From positions 58,576-122,575 of the forward strand of contig JABUFB010000002.1 of assembly GCA_013314775.1 (NCBI GenBank): a stretch of DNA of 64,000 bases. Direction: 5' to 3'. The position numbers and the translations under genes are program-made. Position 1 is the first letter of the stretch. Each line of letters starts with the position of its first letter. Below are positions 8,854 to 17,929 of this stretch, in pieces. The DNA is from Armatimonadota bacterium. GTDB taxonomy: Bacteria > Armatimonadota > Zipacnadia > Zipacnadales > JABUFB01. The notes beneath the pieces were generated by a model that saw nothing but the letters and a program-made list of their open reading frames with translations, did no database searches and was not told the origin of the DNA.

Positions 8854-10812
8854 TCAGTCGCTCGGCCCGGCGGGGTCCTGCGGGCTCTCCGGCGCGTGGT
8901 TCGGTGCGGAGCCTGCACTGTCCTGCCCGATACCAAGCAGGGCCAAGCCGCGTTCTGCCAGCATCTCGGCCTGGTCGTAGTCGCGTTTCGCCAGCAGTTC
9001 ACGCGACCGCCGGAACAGGTCGGCAAGCTCCGTTGCCAATTCCTTCTGCTCCGGGTCGGCTTTCACCTTCAGGTACGGTTCGGCGGCCAGCAGCAGTTTC
9101 TGGCGCACTCGGTCCTCCGTGGGCAGGTCAACGGGCCGCTCGGGCTCGGACGGCTTACCCGCCTGGGCGCCCGGCTCTCCCGGACGAGGTGGGAAGATGA
9201 GCTTGAGGATGGCGTCCAGCAGCCCGTCCTTCTCCTTCGCGAACTCCTCGGGCGACATTTCCCGGGCGCGTTCCAGGATCTTGCCCATCTCCTCCCGGGT
9301 GGCTTCCAACCGCTCCCTGGCCTTCTCACGCATCTCTTCGGCTTGCCTGGCCATCTCCTCCGCCGATTGATCCGGCTTCTTGCCGCTCCGAATCATCTCC
9401 AGCTGACGACCAACGGACTGCCGGCGCTTGCCCACGCGCTCAAGGGTCTCGATGGCCCCACCCATGGCCTTGGAGAGCTCGGTCACGGTGGTGTTTTTCG
9501 CGATCGCGTATGTGTTGCGCAGGGAGGTGAGAGCGCCCCTGAGTTCGTCATCTTCCACTTTCATGAGGCCCAGGAGCATGTGGACGATGGGGTTCTGAAA
9601 GAGCTTGGGCTGTGCAGGCATTGCGGGCGCATTCTTCAGCGCATCCATTGCCTTGCGGGTCACTTCCATGGCTTTCTTGAAGTTGCCGGCTCTCGCAGCA
9701 AGCTCCCCCTGGCGCATGAACTGAAGTGCCGGGCGCACGTCTCGGCCTTCCATCTGGGCCTTCTGGAGAGCTTCGCCGCACTGCCGGGCCATGGTGAGGA
9801 ACCGCTTCGGCGGCTGGGTAGGTCCCTGCGGACGACGGCCGGGACGAGGCATCCTGCCGCCCTCGGGCCGCGTTCCGGGCCGCGAACCCATGATCTTCGC
9901 GGCCTGCTTCTTGAACTCCGCGTCGAACTGCTTCAGCAGGTCCAAAACCTCGTCGGCATCCTGCAGACGCGCGGCCTCGATGATCGATCTGCGCAGGTCG
10001 CGCAGTTTCGTGACGTCTCCGCCGCGCTCCTTGAGCTGCAGCCCCATCATATTCGCCTGAGCCACCAGCTTGCCGATATCCGGATTTTTCTGGAAGAACG
10101 CCACCGCGGCCGGAGGCAGCTCCTCAAGTCCGCCCTGTGCACCGGGCGGAGCGCCACCAGGTCCTCCAGGGCGGCCCGCACGCCCGGGAGTGCCCTGCCG
10201 ATTGCCGGGGGCGTCAGCCCCCGGGCCTTCACTCTTGCTGCCGGATGGGGGCATGGCGAAGTTCGGCCCCGGGAAAGGAGAACCCTCGCCTGTCCCCTCA
10301 GCGCCTTGTTGGCCTCCCACTCCGCGGAGGATGTTGTCCAAGCGCGTGGCGGCCTCCGCGAAATGCCCGCGTTCAATGGCCTCATTCACCGCTTCCAGGC
10401 GCGGATTCAGGGCTCCCGCGAGAGCCGGCGACATGGTGAGGCTGAGCGCCCGGGCCGAAGCACCGAGGGCTTCCTGGGCCGCAAGACGGTCGAACCAGAG
10501 CTTCAGCGCAAACCCGCCCACCGCGAGTACCATGACAAACAGGCACCCGAGGGCCACCAAGAGCGCGCGCAGGCCGCCGGAAAGGCCCGTGGTATCAACC
10601 GTCTCGGCCTCTTCCAGCGCCTCCACAGGCGCATCCGCTGCCGTGGACCAGCGGTATCCCGCAGGCTCCCACAGGCCCGAAGAGTCCACGGACTCCGGCT
10701 CGTCGGTGGAGTACTCGTCCGCCTCGTCGGGAGCGATTTCCGTTGGTTCTTCCGGCGTGTCCTCAGAATCAGCCTCATCGCCGGGCGTCACCCGGTCATC
10801 CCAGTCAGTCAC
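8854..10812 (-). CDS. Large acidic single-pass membrane protein, unknown function
   Basis: The GTG at 10812 has AAGGAGAC 9 nt upstream and gives 652 residues. Residues 1-80 are strongly acidic (D/E/S/T-rich). A single membrane segment follows (about 82-107, LLVALGCLFVMVLAVGGFAL). A charged helical region then leads to a G/P-rich linker (roughly residues 185-240) and a long, charged, probably helical or coiled-coil C-terminal half containing repeated E/K/R-rich stretches (EEMARQAEEMREKARERLEA). The ALNPRLEAVNEAIERGHFAEA and GLALLGIG segments resemble short TPR-like helices. No catalytic motif is visible. I do not recognise a family, and a scaffold or secretion role would be a guess. Confidence 0.65.
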   Translation of the reverse strand: MTDWDDRVTPGDEADSEDTPEEPTEIAPDEADEYSTDEPESVDSSGLWEPAGYRWSTAADAPVEALEEAETVDTTGLSGGLRALLVALGCLFVMVLAVGGFALKLWFDRLAAQEALGASARALSLTMSPALAGALNPRLEAVNEAIERGHFAEAATRLDNILRGVGGQQGAEGTGEGSPFPGPNFAMPPSGSKSEGPGADAPGNRQGTPGRAGRPGGPGGAPPGAQGGLEELPPAAVAFFQKNPDIGKLVAQANMMGLQLKERGGDVTKLRDLRRSIIEAARLQDADEVLDLLKQFDAEFKKQAAKIMGSRPGTRPEGGRMPRPGRRPQGPTQPPKRFLTMARQCGEALQKAQMEGRDVRPALQFMRQGELAARAGNFKKAMEVTRKAMDALKNAPAMPAQPKLFQNPIVHMLLGLMKVEDDELRGALTSLRNTYAIAKNTTVTELSKAMGGAIETLERVGKRRQSVGRQLEMIRSGKKPDQSAEEMARQAEEMREKARERLEATREEMGKILERAREMSPEEFAKEKDGLLDAILKLIFPPRPGEPGAQAGKPSEPERPVDLPTEDRVRQKLLLAAEPYLKVKADPEQKELATELADLFRRSRELLAKRDYDQAEMLAERGLALLGIGQDSAGSAPNHAPESPQDPAGPSD

Positions 10813-11014
10813 GTGTATGGGTCTCCTTCAGTTGCGTCGGGCAAAGCTGCTGCGCGATCCCCCGGGCGCAGATGCGGGGAAGTGCTAAGGCCTTGAACAA
10901 GCCGGGCCGCGATCGTGTTCCTGACCAAATGCGCCAACGCGCCTTCGCCCCTTCATTGGCCTCTATTCGCTTTCGGGCCACAGACTCCCTGTTCATCCTC
11001 GAATGGAAGCAGGA

Positions 11015-11043
11015 TTGGACACCCCTGCGGGGGAAGCTATACG
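11015..11043 (+). promoter_or_regulatory. Candidate sigma-70 promoter for the aminotransferase gene
   Basis: TTGGAC (11015-11020) and TATACG (11038-11043) are separated by exactly 17 bases. The predicted transcript starts near 11050, leaving about 30 nt of leader with an AAAGGAG site 9 nt before the ATG at 11080. The rest of the 267-bp gap to the divergent gene at 10812 shows nothing else notable. Confidence 0.5.
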
Positions 11044-11079
11044 TGTGTCAAGTCCCTCGATCCAAAGGAGCCTCTTACC

Positions 11080-12432
11080 ATGACCTACTGGGCCGATGTT
11101 GACCCCTCACAATACCCGCGCATCGTCTGTCCGCCGCCGGGGCCGAAGTCCAGGGCACTGCACAACCGCGCCGCTCAGTACATGAAGGGCTACTCCAGCC
11201 AGGTGCGCCTCTTCCCGGTGGCCTTCGAGAGCGGCTTCGGGGTCATCCTGAAGGACGTGGACGGCAACGAGTATATCGACTTCTCCAGCGGCATCTACGT
11301 CACCACCCTGGGCCACTGCCATCCGAAGATTTCCGAGGCCGTGGCCGCTGCCGCGAAGACGCTCATGAACTGCCATGATTTCACCACACCCGTCAAAACG
11401 AAGCTGCTGGAGAAGCTGGCGGAGATTGCGCCGGGGGACCTCGGCGGCATCCAGCTGTACGACTCAGGAACGGCAGCCGTGGAGGCCGGACTGCGTATCT
11501 GCCGGGCCGCGAATCACCCTAACCTGGAGTTCATCTCCTTCCACAAGGATTTCCATGGCAAAACCCTGGGGGCGGTGTCTCTGGCGCGCCTTGACCCCAC
11601 CCAGGGCCTGCGCGCGCCGGGGTTCCACCTCGCGCCCCGGGCTTTCTGCTACCGCTGCGCCTTCGACAAGACCTATCCCGACTGCGGCCTGTTCTGCCTG
11701 GATTACATCGACACGGTGATCCGCGAGGAGACCGCTGGGCGTGTGGCGGCGATTGTGCTTGAGCCCATCCAGGGCTGGGCAGGCTCCACCGTGCCGCCGG
11801 ACGGCTACATGCAGGCCTTGCGGGCTTTCTGCGATGAGCGCGGCATCTTGCTGTTCGCCGACGAGGTCCTCACGTGCATGGCCCGCACCGGGAAGATGTT
11901 CGCGGTAGAGCACTGGGATGTGGTGCCCGACGTCCTCACCCTCGGTAAAGGCCTGGGCAACGGGTTCCCCGTGACTGCGATGCTGGTCCGTGACAAGTAC
12001 AAGGACCAGGTGGAGAAGATCAGCGCATCCACAAGTTACGGCGGCAATCCCATGGCCTGCGCGGCGGCTCTCGCGAGCATCGAGGTCATTGAGGAAGAGG
12101 ATCTCTGCCGCCGGGCCACGGAACTGGGCAACTTCCTGCTTGCCCGGATGCGGGAGATGATGGATCGCCACCCGCTCATTGGCGATGTGCGCGGAATCGG
12201 CTGCCTTCTCGGCCTGGAACTGGTCAAGGATCGGTCCACCAGGGAACCCGCGGAGGACGAAGGGCGTCTAGTGTACCAACGGGCCTTCGCGAAAGGCCTG
12301 GCCTGGGTGCCCGCTGGAAATGTGCTGCGCCTGTCGCCCCCCGTGGTCATGCAGAAGGAACTGGCCGAAAAGGCCCTGCAGATCATCGAAGAGAGCATCG
12401 ACGAGGTGGAGCGCGAGTTCGGGTACGTGTGA
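11080..12432 (+). CDS. Class III (4-aminobutyrate/ornithine-type) aminotransferase
   Basis: With the ATG at 11080 the product is 450 residues, typical for fold-type I class III aminotransferases. Visible motifs are DVDGNEYIDFSSGIYVTTLGH near the N-terminus, YDSGTAAVEAGL (PLP phosphate pocket), ILLFADEVLT (the aspartate that pairs with the PLP nitrogen) and LTLGKGLGNGFPV with the Schiff-base lysine at K290. The C-terminus has RGIGCLLGLELVKD. Members move an amino group from omega-amino or alpha-amino acids to 2-oxoglutarate or pyruvate; the donor here cannot be told. An in-frame upstream extension to 10915 is low-quality sequence and lacks a ribosome-binding site. A cysteine pair (YRCAFDKTYPDCGLFC) at about residue 190-205 may bind metal and is unusual. 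Confidence 0.9.
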   Translation: MTYWADVDPSQYPRIVCPPPGPKSRALHNRAAQYMKGYSSQVRLFPVAFESGFGVILKDVDGNEYIDFSSGIYVTTLGHCHPKISEAVAAAAKTLMNCHDFTTPVKTKLLEKLAEIAPGDLGGIQLYDSGTAAVEAGLRICRAANHPNLEFISFHKDFHGKTLGAVSLARLDPTQGLRAPGFHLAPRAFCYRCAFDKTYPDCGLFCLDYIDTVIREETAGRVAAIVLEPIQGWAGSTVPPDGYMQALRAFCDERGILLFADEVLTCMARTGKMFAVEHWDVVPDVLTLGKGLGNGFPVTAMLVRDKYKDQVEKISASTSYGGNPMACAAALASIEVIEEEDLCRRATELGNFLLARMREMMDRHPLIGDVRGIGCLLGLELVKDRSTREPAEDEGRLVYQRAFAKGLAWVPAGNVLRLSPPVVMQKELAEKALQIIEESIDEVEREFGYV

Positions 12433-12468
12433 CGCGGCATCCGTTCAGAAGACTGACGGGGATTGCTT

Positions 12469-13380
12469 GTGCTTCGCGATGCGCCCGCAATCGAGATCAC
12501 CGGCCTGCGCAAGCGGTACGGGCGAATCCAGGCACTGGATGGCCTGGACCTCACCGTGCAACCGGGCGAGATCTTCGGCTTTCTCGGCCCCAACGGCGCG
12601 GGGAAGAGCACCACGATCCGTATTCTGCTGGGGCTGATACGGCCCTCAAGTGGCACTGCACGGATGTGGGGCCTGCCTGCGGGAAGTGTCGTTTCGCGCA
12701 GCGGCGGCAGAGTGGGCGCTCTTGTGGAAGAGCCGGCGTTTCACGAGTACCTGTCGGGCCGACGCAATCTCGAGCTTCTGGCATCCCTCTCCGGGCCGCT
12801 GGACCGGCGTCGTGTGGATGAAGTGATCGACCTTGTGGGCCTCACCGGACGCGAGCGGGACCCGGTGCGCGCCTACTCCCACGGTATGAAGCAGCGGCTG
12901 GGCATCGCGCAGGCGCTGATTCCCCGGCCGAAGCTCCTGATTCTCGACGAACCCGCCTCCGGCCTGGACCCACGGGGTCTTGTGGAAGTGCGCGACTTGC
13001 TCCAGCGCATCAACCGCGAGGAGGGTATCACGGTCTTCCTCTCAAGCCACCTGTTGCATGAGGTGGAGCTGATCTGCACCGACGCGGCCATGGTGCGCAA
13101 GGGGAAGATCGTGCGGCGAGACAAGGTCGCGAACCTTCTATCCGGGGCTCAGGCGGTGCTGCACATCACTGTAGATGACGGCCAGAAGGCTCTGGAGATC
13201 GCTGGGCGGATGGATTTCGTGCAGTCCGCGGAGCTGCGCGACGGGCTGCTGCGCCTGAGTTGCCCTGCCGATGCCGCGGCGGATATCAACGCTGCGCTGG
13301 TTTCCGCAGGGCTGCGGGTATCGTCACTGAGTCACGAACGGATGTCCCTGGAGGACCTTTACCTGCAGATCATGGGGTAG
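12469..13380 (+). CDS. ABC-2 type transporter ATP-binding subunit
   Basis: About 303 residues from GTG at 12469 (a TTG at 12463 is possible). The nucleotide-binding domain has Walker A GPNGAGKST, the ABC signature YSHGMKQRLGIAQAL (a family variant of LSGGQ), Walker B LLILDEPASGLDP, and the H-loop FLSSHLLHEVE. A ~90-residue C-terminal domain, common in ABC-2 exporters of the DrrA/CcmA type, follows. It hydrolyses ATP to drive the permease encoded 37 nt downstream. The cargo is unknown. The gene starts 36 nt after the aminotransferase stop. Confidence 0.93.
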   Translation: MLRDAPAIEITGLRKRYGRIQALDGLDLTVQPGEIFGFLGPNGAGKSTTIRILLGLIRPSSGTARMWGLPAGSVVSRSGGRVGALVEEPAFHEYLSGRRNLELLASLSGPLDRRRVDEVIDLVGLTGRERDPVRAYSHGMKQRLGIAQALIPRPKLLILDEPASGLDPRGLVEVRDLLQRINREEGITVFLSSHLLHEVELICTDAAMVRKGKIVRRDKVANLLSGAQAVLHITVDDGQKALEIAGRMDFVQSAELRDGLLRLSCPADAAADINAALVSAGLRVSSLSHERMSLEDLYLQIMG

Positions 13381-13417
13381 GCGAGGCGTTTTTCGGCCAG
13401 GACTCGAGGAGTTCACC

Positions 13418-14260
13418 ATGCGCCTTTGGGCTATTGTCGCCGGGGAACTGGAGCGGATGTACCGGCAGAAGGGCACCTATGCCGGGTATGCCTTGCTGGC
13501 GTTCCTGGTGGCCATGTTCATGTGGGGCATCTGGGCCGAGGGACCGTCCAGCGGCGATGTAAACCGCAGGTTCGGCGCGGAAATGGCCGTCGGGGGGAAC
13601 CTTGTGAGCGGCGGCCTGGTGCCCTACCTCTTGCTGGAAATCCCCGTGGCCATCAACGTCTTCATCCCCCTGCTCATCAGCATGATCGCCGGCGGCTTGG
13701 TAGCGGGCGAAGCGCAGCGCGGGACCCTGAGAACCGTTCTGATCCGGCCCGTGCACCGTTGGGCGGTTGTATTGGGCAAGCTGGTAGCCGCATTCGTGCA
13801 TGCGGGCTCACTGGTGCTGTTCCTGGGGCTGACTTCGCTGATCGCTGGCTACATACTTTTCGGCGGCGGCGATATCATCACTGTGGAGCGCGGCCTGCGC
13901 ATCTTTGAAGAGCGCAACGGGCTCCTGCGTCTGGCGGTGGGTTACGGCCTTACCATGGTCACATTGTTCTCGGTGGCAGCCATTGCCCTGCTTTGCTCCA
14001 CAATCTTCGAACGCTCCCTTACTGCAGCCGGCGTGACCGTGGGGTTTCTCATCGTGAGCGGCGCGCTTATGGCGATCCCATACTTCGAATGGCTTCAACC
14101 GTACCTGCTGACAAGCCACTTCCACTCTTTCCGCCACGTCTTTGTGCGTCCGGTGGATTGGCCCGCGATCTGGAAAGACCTGGCCTATGTGGGCGCCTAT
14201 ACCGGGGTGGCCATCGCTGTGACGCTGGCCGTCTTCTGCCGAAAGGATATGACCTGCTGA
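13418..14260 (+). CDS. ABC-2 type transporter permease
   Basis: The 280-residue protein has about six membrane segments, beginning with a cytoplasmic N-terminus (LERMYRQKGTYAGYALL). It then has a large helical loop and further hydrophobic stretches such as LIAGYILFGGG and AALLCSTIF, and ends near GVAIAVTLAVFC. A segment RGTLRTVLIRPVHRW is typical of ABC-2 permeases next to the ATPase contact. The stop overlaps the start of the next gene by one base (TGATG). With the upstream ATPase it forms an exporter of unknown substrate. Confidence 0.85.
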   Translation: MRLWAIVAGELERMYRQKGTYAGYALLAFLVAMFMWGIWAEGPSSGDVNRRFGAEMAVGGNLVSGGLVPYLLLEIPVAINVFIPLLISMIAGGLVAGEAQRGTLRTVLIRPVHRWAVVLGKLVAAFVHAGSLVLFLGLTSLIAGYILFGGGDIITVERGLRIFEERNGLLRLAVGYGLTMVTLFSVAAIALLCSTIFERSLTAAGVTVGFLIVSGALMAIPYFEWLQPYLLTSHFHSFRHVFVRPVDWPAIWKDLAYVGAYTGVAIAVTLAVFCRKDMTC

Positions 14261-14988
14261 TGTCTATTCGCAGCCGGATGACCCTGATCGCCTGCGCTCT
14301 TTTTGTCGCGCAGACCCTCGCCCTGGCGGACCTCGCGCCCATGGATGTAGTCCGCAAGGCGATGAAGGCCCAGGACGGTGTGAAAGACTACACGGCCACG
14401 GTAACCGTGGATGCGAAGATCCCCGATGTGGATATGCCCGTGCGTTCCGCGAAGGTGTACGTGAAACGCCCCGACAAGGTCTTCGTGGACTCTCGCGGCC
14501 TGATCCTCATCCCACGTCGCGCATTGCTGTTCGGGGACCTCGCGAAAGAGATCGACAAGGAGACCACGGCTTCTTTCGTCGGAAAGCGCACGGACGGCGG
14601 AGTGACCACATACTGCGTGAAGCTCGTACCGAAGAACAAGGACAACACTGAGGCCAGGAACGCCCGGGTGCTGGTCTGGGTGCGCTCGGACCGCTGGACC
14701 ACCGACAAGGTGCACGTCTACTCCGGCGACAAGCTCATCCTCAGCGTGGATTTCAGCTACGCGAAGTCCGGCGGATTCTGGATGCCCACGAGGGTTGACT
14801 GCGTGGTGAAGGGCGATTTCGCCGGCGGGGGCAAACAGGCCCGGGTCACGGCAAGCTTCAAGGACTATCAGGTGAACACGGGCCTGACCGACGAGTTCAT
14901 GGACAGGAAGATCGCTGAAGCCTCGCGCAGCCGCCAGGACTCCGGCAATCGCCACTTCGGACCTCCTCACAGGGACAGACGGCCCTGA
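14260..14988 (+). CDS. LolA-like outer-membrane lipoprotein-sorting-type protein
   Basis: The start ATG at 14260 overlaps the permease stop. The product is about 242 residues with a signal peptide (MSIRSRMTLIACALFVAQTLALA). The mature part begins with a helix (MDVVRKAMKAQDGVKDYTAT), then alternating beta-strands (VYVKRPDKVFVDS, GGVTTYCVKLVP, RVLVWVRSDRW, ILSVDFSYAKSGGFW, YQVNTGL) resembling the LolA/LppX half-barrel. The family carries hydrophobic molecules across the periplasm. Its coupling to an ABC-2 transporter suggests the trio handles a lipidic or envelope-associated cargo; this is inference. The C-terminal basic tail (SRSRQDSGNRH) is unusual. Confidence 0.72.
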   Translation: MSIRSRMTLIACALFVAQTLALADLAPMDVVRKAMKAQDGVKDYTATVTVDAKIPDVDMPVRSAKVYVKRPDKVFVDSRGLILIPRRALLFGDLAKEIDKETTASFVGKRTDGGVTTYCVKLVPKNKDNTEARNARVLVWVRSDRWTTDKVHVYSGDKLILSVDFSYAKSGGFWMPTRVDCVVKGDFAGGGKQARVTASFKDYQVNTGLTDEFMDRKIAEASRSRQDSGNRHFGPPHRDRRP

Positions 14989-15042
14989 CCCGGCTCCGCA
15001 GCGCTACCTGCTTCTCAAACACGAAAGGATCATCGAACATCC

Positions 15043-16023
15043 ATGCCAGCAACCATCGGCTACGGCATCATCGGCTGTGGCGGAATCGCCCGCGCCCATC
15101 TGAACGCCCTGGAGTTCGTGCCCGGGCTCAAGCTCCTGGCTACCTGCGATATCCAACCCGAGCGCGCGGAGGAATGTGCCCGCCAGTTCGGCGCAGAGCG
15201 GGCATATACCAGCGTCGAGGAGATGGCCGCTGATTCCGCGGTGCAGGCGGTGAGCATCTGCCTGCCGCATCACTTGCATCGGGCGCCCGCTGTGGCCTGC
15301 GCTCAAGCGGGTAAGCATGTCCTGTGCGAGAAACCCATGGAGACCACCCTCGCCGATGCCGATGAGATGATTGCGGCGGCAGATCAGGCGGGCACCGTGC
15401 TGATGATCGGTCAGGTTCTGCGGTTCCGCAATGCCAATCGCCTCGCGAAGCAGATGATCCGCGAGGGTGCCATCGGGCGGCCGGTGAACGTCCTGCGCCG
15501 CAGGCTCGGGCTAATGAAGGAGTACCCCAACGCGCCCTGGTCGGCAGATCCGGACCTCGCGGGGGGCTGGGTGCTGTACGGGTACGGTTCCCACGAAGTG
15601 GACGCCATCCTGTGGCTCATGGATTCCCCGGTGGAAACGGTTTTCGCCACCGGCAGGCGCACCAATCCGCACTGGAGGGACTACGACGATATCACGATCC
15701 AGATGAACCTGGCCAATGGCGCGATGGCGACCCAACAGCATTCCATCAACTGCGTCTTCAGCGCGTGGGATTGCATCGTGATCGGCGAGGAGAACGCGCT
15801 CAAGATCGAGACAAATGGGCTGGTCCTGGGTGACCAGATCATCGATGCGCCTTTGCAGGACGGCGGCGGGATGCGCGAGCAACTGGGAGAATTCGCGGCC
15901 GCGATCCTGGAAGGGCGCGAGCCCGAAGCTTCGGGGCGCGATGTCCGGCGGACCATGGTGGCGCTTGAGGCCGCCAAGCTGTCTATGCGTGACGGAACCG
16001 TGATAGACGCGTCGTTGCTGTGA
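15043..16023 (+). CDS. Gfo/Idh/MocA family oxidoreductase
   Basis: The 326-residue protein has a canonical Rossmann loop GYGIIGCGGIARAHL. It carries the family CEKPMETTLADAD motif at about residue 95 with the conserved lysine. The C-terminal domain has GSHEVDAILWL with the histidine-aspartate of the substrate site. It is the most typical of the three oxidoreductases in this window. The enzyme oxidises or reduces a sugar-like substrate with NAD(P); identity unknown. It stands alone between the ABC-2 operon and the promoter of the polysaccharide locus. Confidence 0.92.
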   Translation: MPATIGYGIIGCGGIARAHLNALEFVPGLKLLATCDIQPERAEECARQFGAERAYTSVEEMAADSAVQAVSICLPHHLHRAPAVACAQAGKHVLCEKPMETTLADADEMIAAADQAGTVLMIGQVLRFRNANRLAKQMIREGAIGRPVNVLRRRLGLMKEYPNAPWSADPDLAGGWVLYGYGSHEVDAILWLMDSPVETVFATGRRTNPHWRDYDDITIQMNLANGAMATQQHSINCVFSAWDCIVIGEENALKIETNGLVLGDQIIDAPLQDGGGMREQLGEFAAAILEGREPEASGRDVRRTMVALEAAKLSMRDGTVIDASLL

Positions 16024-16060
16024 CGCCTGTCGCTCTCATCGCCTCGCGCCCCGCAGGCGA

Positions 16061-16090
16061 TTGTTGCTTGAGCGCTTCTTGTGGTAGAAT
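16061..16090 (+). promoter_or_regulatory. Candidate sigma-70 promoter for the polysaccharide/exosortase locus
   Basis: TTGTTG (16061-16066) and TAGAAT (16085-16090) are spaced by 18 bases. They lie in a 122-bp gap before the GT-C gene at 16146. The -10 element is a good match; the -35 is weak. Confidence 0.4.
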
Positions 16091-16145
16091 GCGTCGACTG
16101 CCGTAATGAGCCTTCACACGCCTCGAAGGGGGCCTGGCTAGACGG

Positions 16146-17867
16146 ATGGACACCACAAAGACGTGGATGGAGACCGTCGGCAAGGTGGGGCTTATCCTGC
16201 TGGTTGCCTTGCTGGTCATCGTCTCGTACCTTATGTACCATGCGGGACGGTTCAAGGGGATAAGCGACATCAACGCCATGGACTACGGTCAGGTGGCCCG
16301 AAACCTCGCAAATGGGGACGGCTATACCACCAAGATCGTTCGTCCGTTGAGCCTTGCGCGAGTCCCTCGGATCGAGAAACACCCTGAGCTGACCCTGTCG
16401 CCCGTCCATCCGTGGATTGCCGCGCAGTTCATGAAGTTCATGCCTGATGATTCACGGGCGCTGGCTCTCTCTTGCGGCCTGGGGTTCCTCCTGACCGCCC
16501 CGGTGGTCTTCTTCCTGGGCTGGCAGTTCTTCGACATCCGAACCGGGTACCTTGCGACCGCCCTGTACGCCACCAATCTGCTGCTGCTGGGTTACTCCAT
16601 TTCGGGACTGGAGACATCCTGGCTTTGCCTGTGGGTCTCCCTGCTGTTCCTGGTGCTCCATGCTTTGGCTCGCAAGCAGAGGTGGCGGCTAATCCTCGCC
16701 ACCATTGCCGGAATCCTCATGGGCCTGATCTATCTTACCCAGGTCCTGTGGATCGTGGTTCTGCCGCTCATCGCCATCTACATACTGGTGTCCAGTGACC
16801 GTTCAGGCCGGTGGACCACGCTGCTCTTGTTCCTCGTGGTCTTCGCCGTGGTCATCGCGCCCTGGTGCATCCGCAACGTGAACGTGGTCGGAGATCCGTT
16901 CTTCAATTTCCGCGCGGCCGAATCGATCATGGGCACTCGCACGAACCCCGGGAACACCCTCTATCGCCAGTTCACCGAGGAGTTCCCGTCGTGGCCATGG
17001 TACGTCCTGGACCGTCCGGTGGAGATTCTGGAGAAATTCCGGGACGGAATTGCTGGACTGTACAACGTCTTGCCCGGCATCGCGGGCTTGTATGTCACGC
17101 CGTTCTTCCTGGTGGCGGTGATTGTCACGCTGGGGCCCAGGGCCTTCGAACGCATGCGCTACCTGTGGTACGCGACCTTCATCCTGATGTTCATGACGCT
17201 GGCCCTGGTGAGCCCCGACGCGCGCCAGCTTGCTCCGCTGGCTCCCTTTGCCATCGTCATCGCCGCGGGATTCTTCCTGCGCCTGCTCAATGCGCGGATC
17301 GATGAACCGGTTGAAGAGCGCCGCATGCGCCTGCTGCGCATTGGCATGGGGGTGCTCTTCGTGATCAACGCCCTGCCGGTGGGCCTGGAGCTTTTCCGCT
17401 TCCGCGAGATCACTCCCGAACAGCGCGTGCTCATCGGCACTGCCCAGTCCGCGCGCGAAGTGACGGCGACCACCGAAGGGCCCATTCTAACCGATGCACC
17501 ATGGGCCATCGCGTGGTTCGGGGATCGGACGGCAATCTGGCTGCCGAAGACCCGCGGCGATCTGCGCAACATGGAAGACAAGGTGGGTAAGATCAGGTGG
17601 ATGCTCCTTACGCCGGCGGTGGCCAACCCGGCACTTGACGCGAGCGAGCGGATGCTCAAGGAGTGGGGGCCGGCGTACGCCGTGAACGTCACCGAAGACC
17701 GCGATTTCGAGGGGTACGTGACCAGTAAGCGGCTCTCCCAGGGACGTTGGGTCTTGCTGCGGGCCGATCCCAACGCCGAGCGTGACCTTCCGCCTGAAGT
17801 AATGGAACGCATGCAACCGAGGGAAGACGCCGAGGGCGGCGGTGCCCCGACCGGCCGAACCGAATAG
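16146..17867 (+). CDS. GT-C type membrane glycosyltransferase (ArnT/GT39-like)
   Basis: The 573-residue protein has about ten membrane helices. It starts with an anchor (VGLILLVALLVIVSYLMY), then a large first loop with DINAMDYGQVARNL, where the aspartates could be the GT-C catalytic/metal residues, and GDGYTTKIVRP. Helical blocks alternate to about residue 430, then a soluble C-terminal domain of about 140 residues ends in a hydrophilic E/G-rich tail. GT-C enzymes transfer sugars from polyprenyl-phosphate carriers across the membrane. Its place ahead of an exosortase and a sugar-phosphate transferase suggests a role in polysaccharide assembly or glycosylation of exported proteins. Confidence 0.72.
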   Translation: MDTTKTWMETVGKVGLILLVALLVIVSYLMYHAGRFKGISDINAMDYGQVARNLANGDGYTTKIVRPLSLARVPRIEKHPELTLSPVHPWIAAQFMKFMPDDSRALALSCGLGFLLTAPVVFFLGWQFFDIRTGYLATALYATNLLLLGYSISGLETSWLCLWVSLLFLVLHALARKQRWRLILATIAGILMGLIYLTQVLWIVVLPLIAIYILVSSDRSGRWTTLLLFLVVFAVVIAPWCIRNVNVVGDPFFNFRAAESIMGTRTNPGNTLYRQFTEEFPSWPWYVLDRPVEILEKFRDGIAGLYNVLPGIAGLYVTPFFLVAVIVTLGPRAFERMRYLWYATFILMFMTLALVSPDARQLAPLAPFAIVIAAGFFLRLLNARIDEPVEERRMRLLRIGMGVLFVINALPVGLELFRFREITPEQRVLIGTAQSAREVTATTEGPILTDAPWAIAWFGDRTAIWLPKTRGDLRNMEDKVGKIRWMLLTPAVANPALDASERMLKEWGPAYAVNVTEDRDFEGYVTSKRLSQGRWVLLRADPNAERDLPPEVMERMQPREDAEGGGAPTGRTE

Positions 17868-17929
17868 CATCGCGGGCTGCTCCTGCACTGCGTGGGACGG
17901 TCGGCTCAGGGCATCGTCGACAAGGATAG

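Noticed and set aside
8755..10896. Long plus-strand frame (713 codons) opposite the acidic membrane protein gene
   Set aside because: R/H/L-rich composition typical of a shadow frame; the minus-strand frame has a ribosome-binding site, a clear membrane span and normal protein composition.
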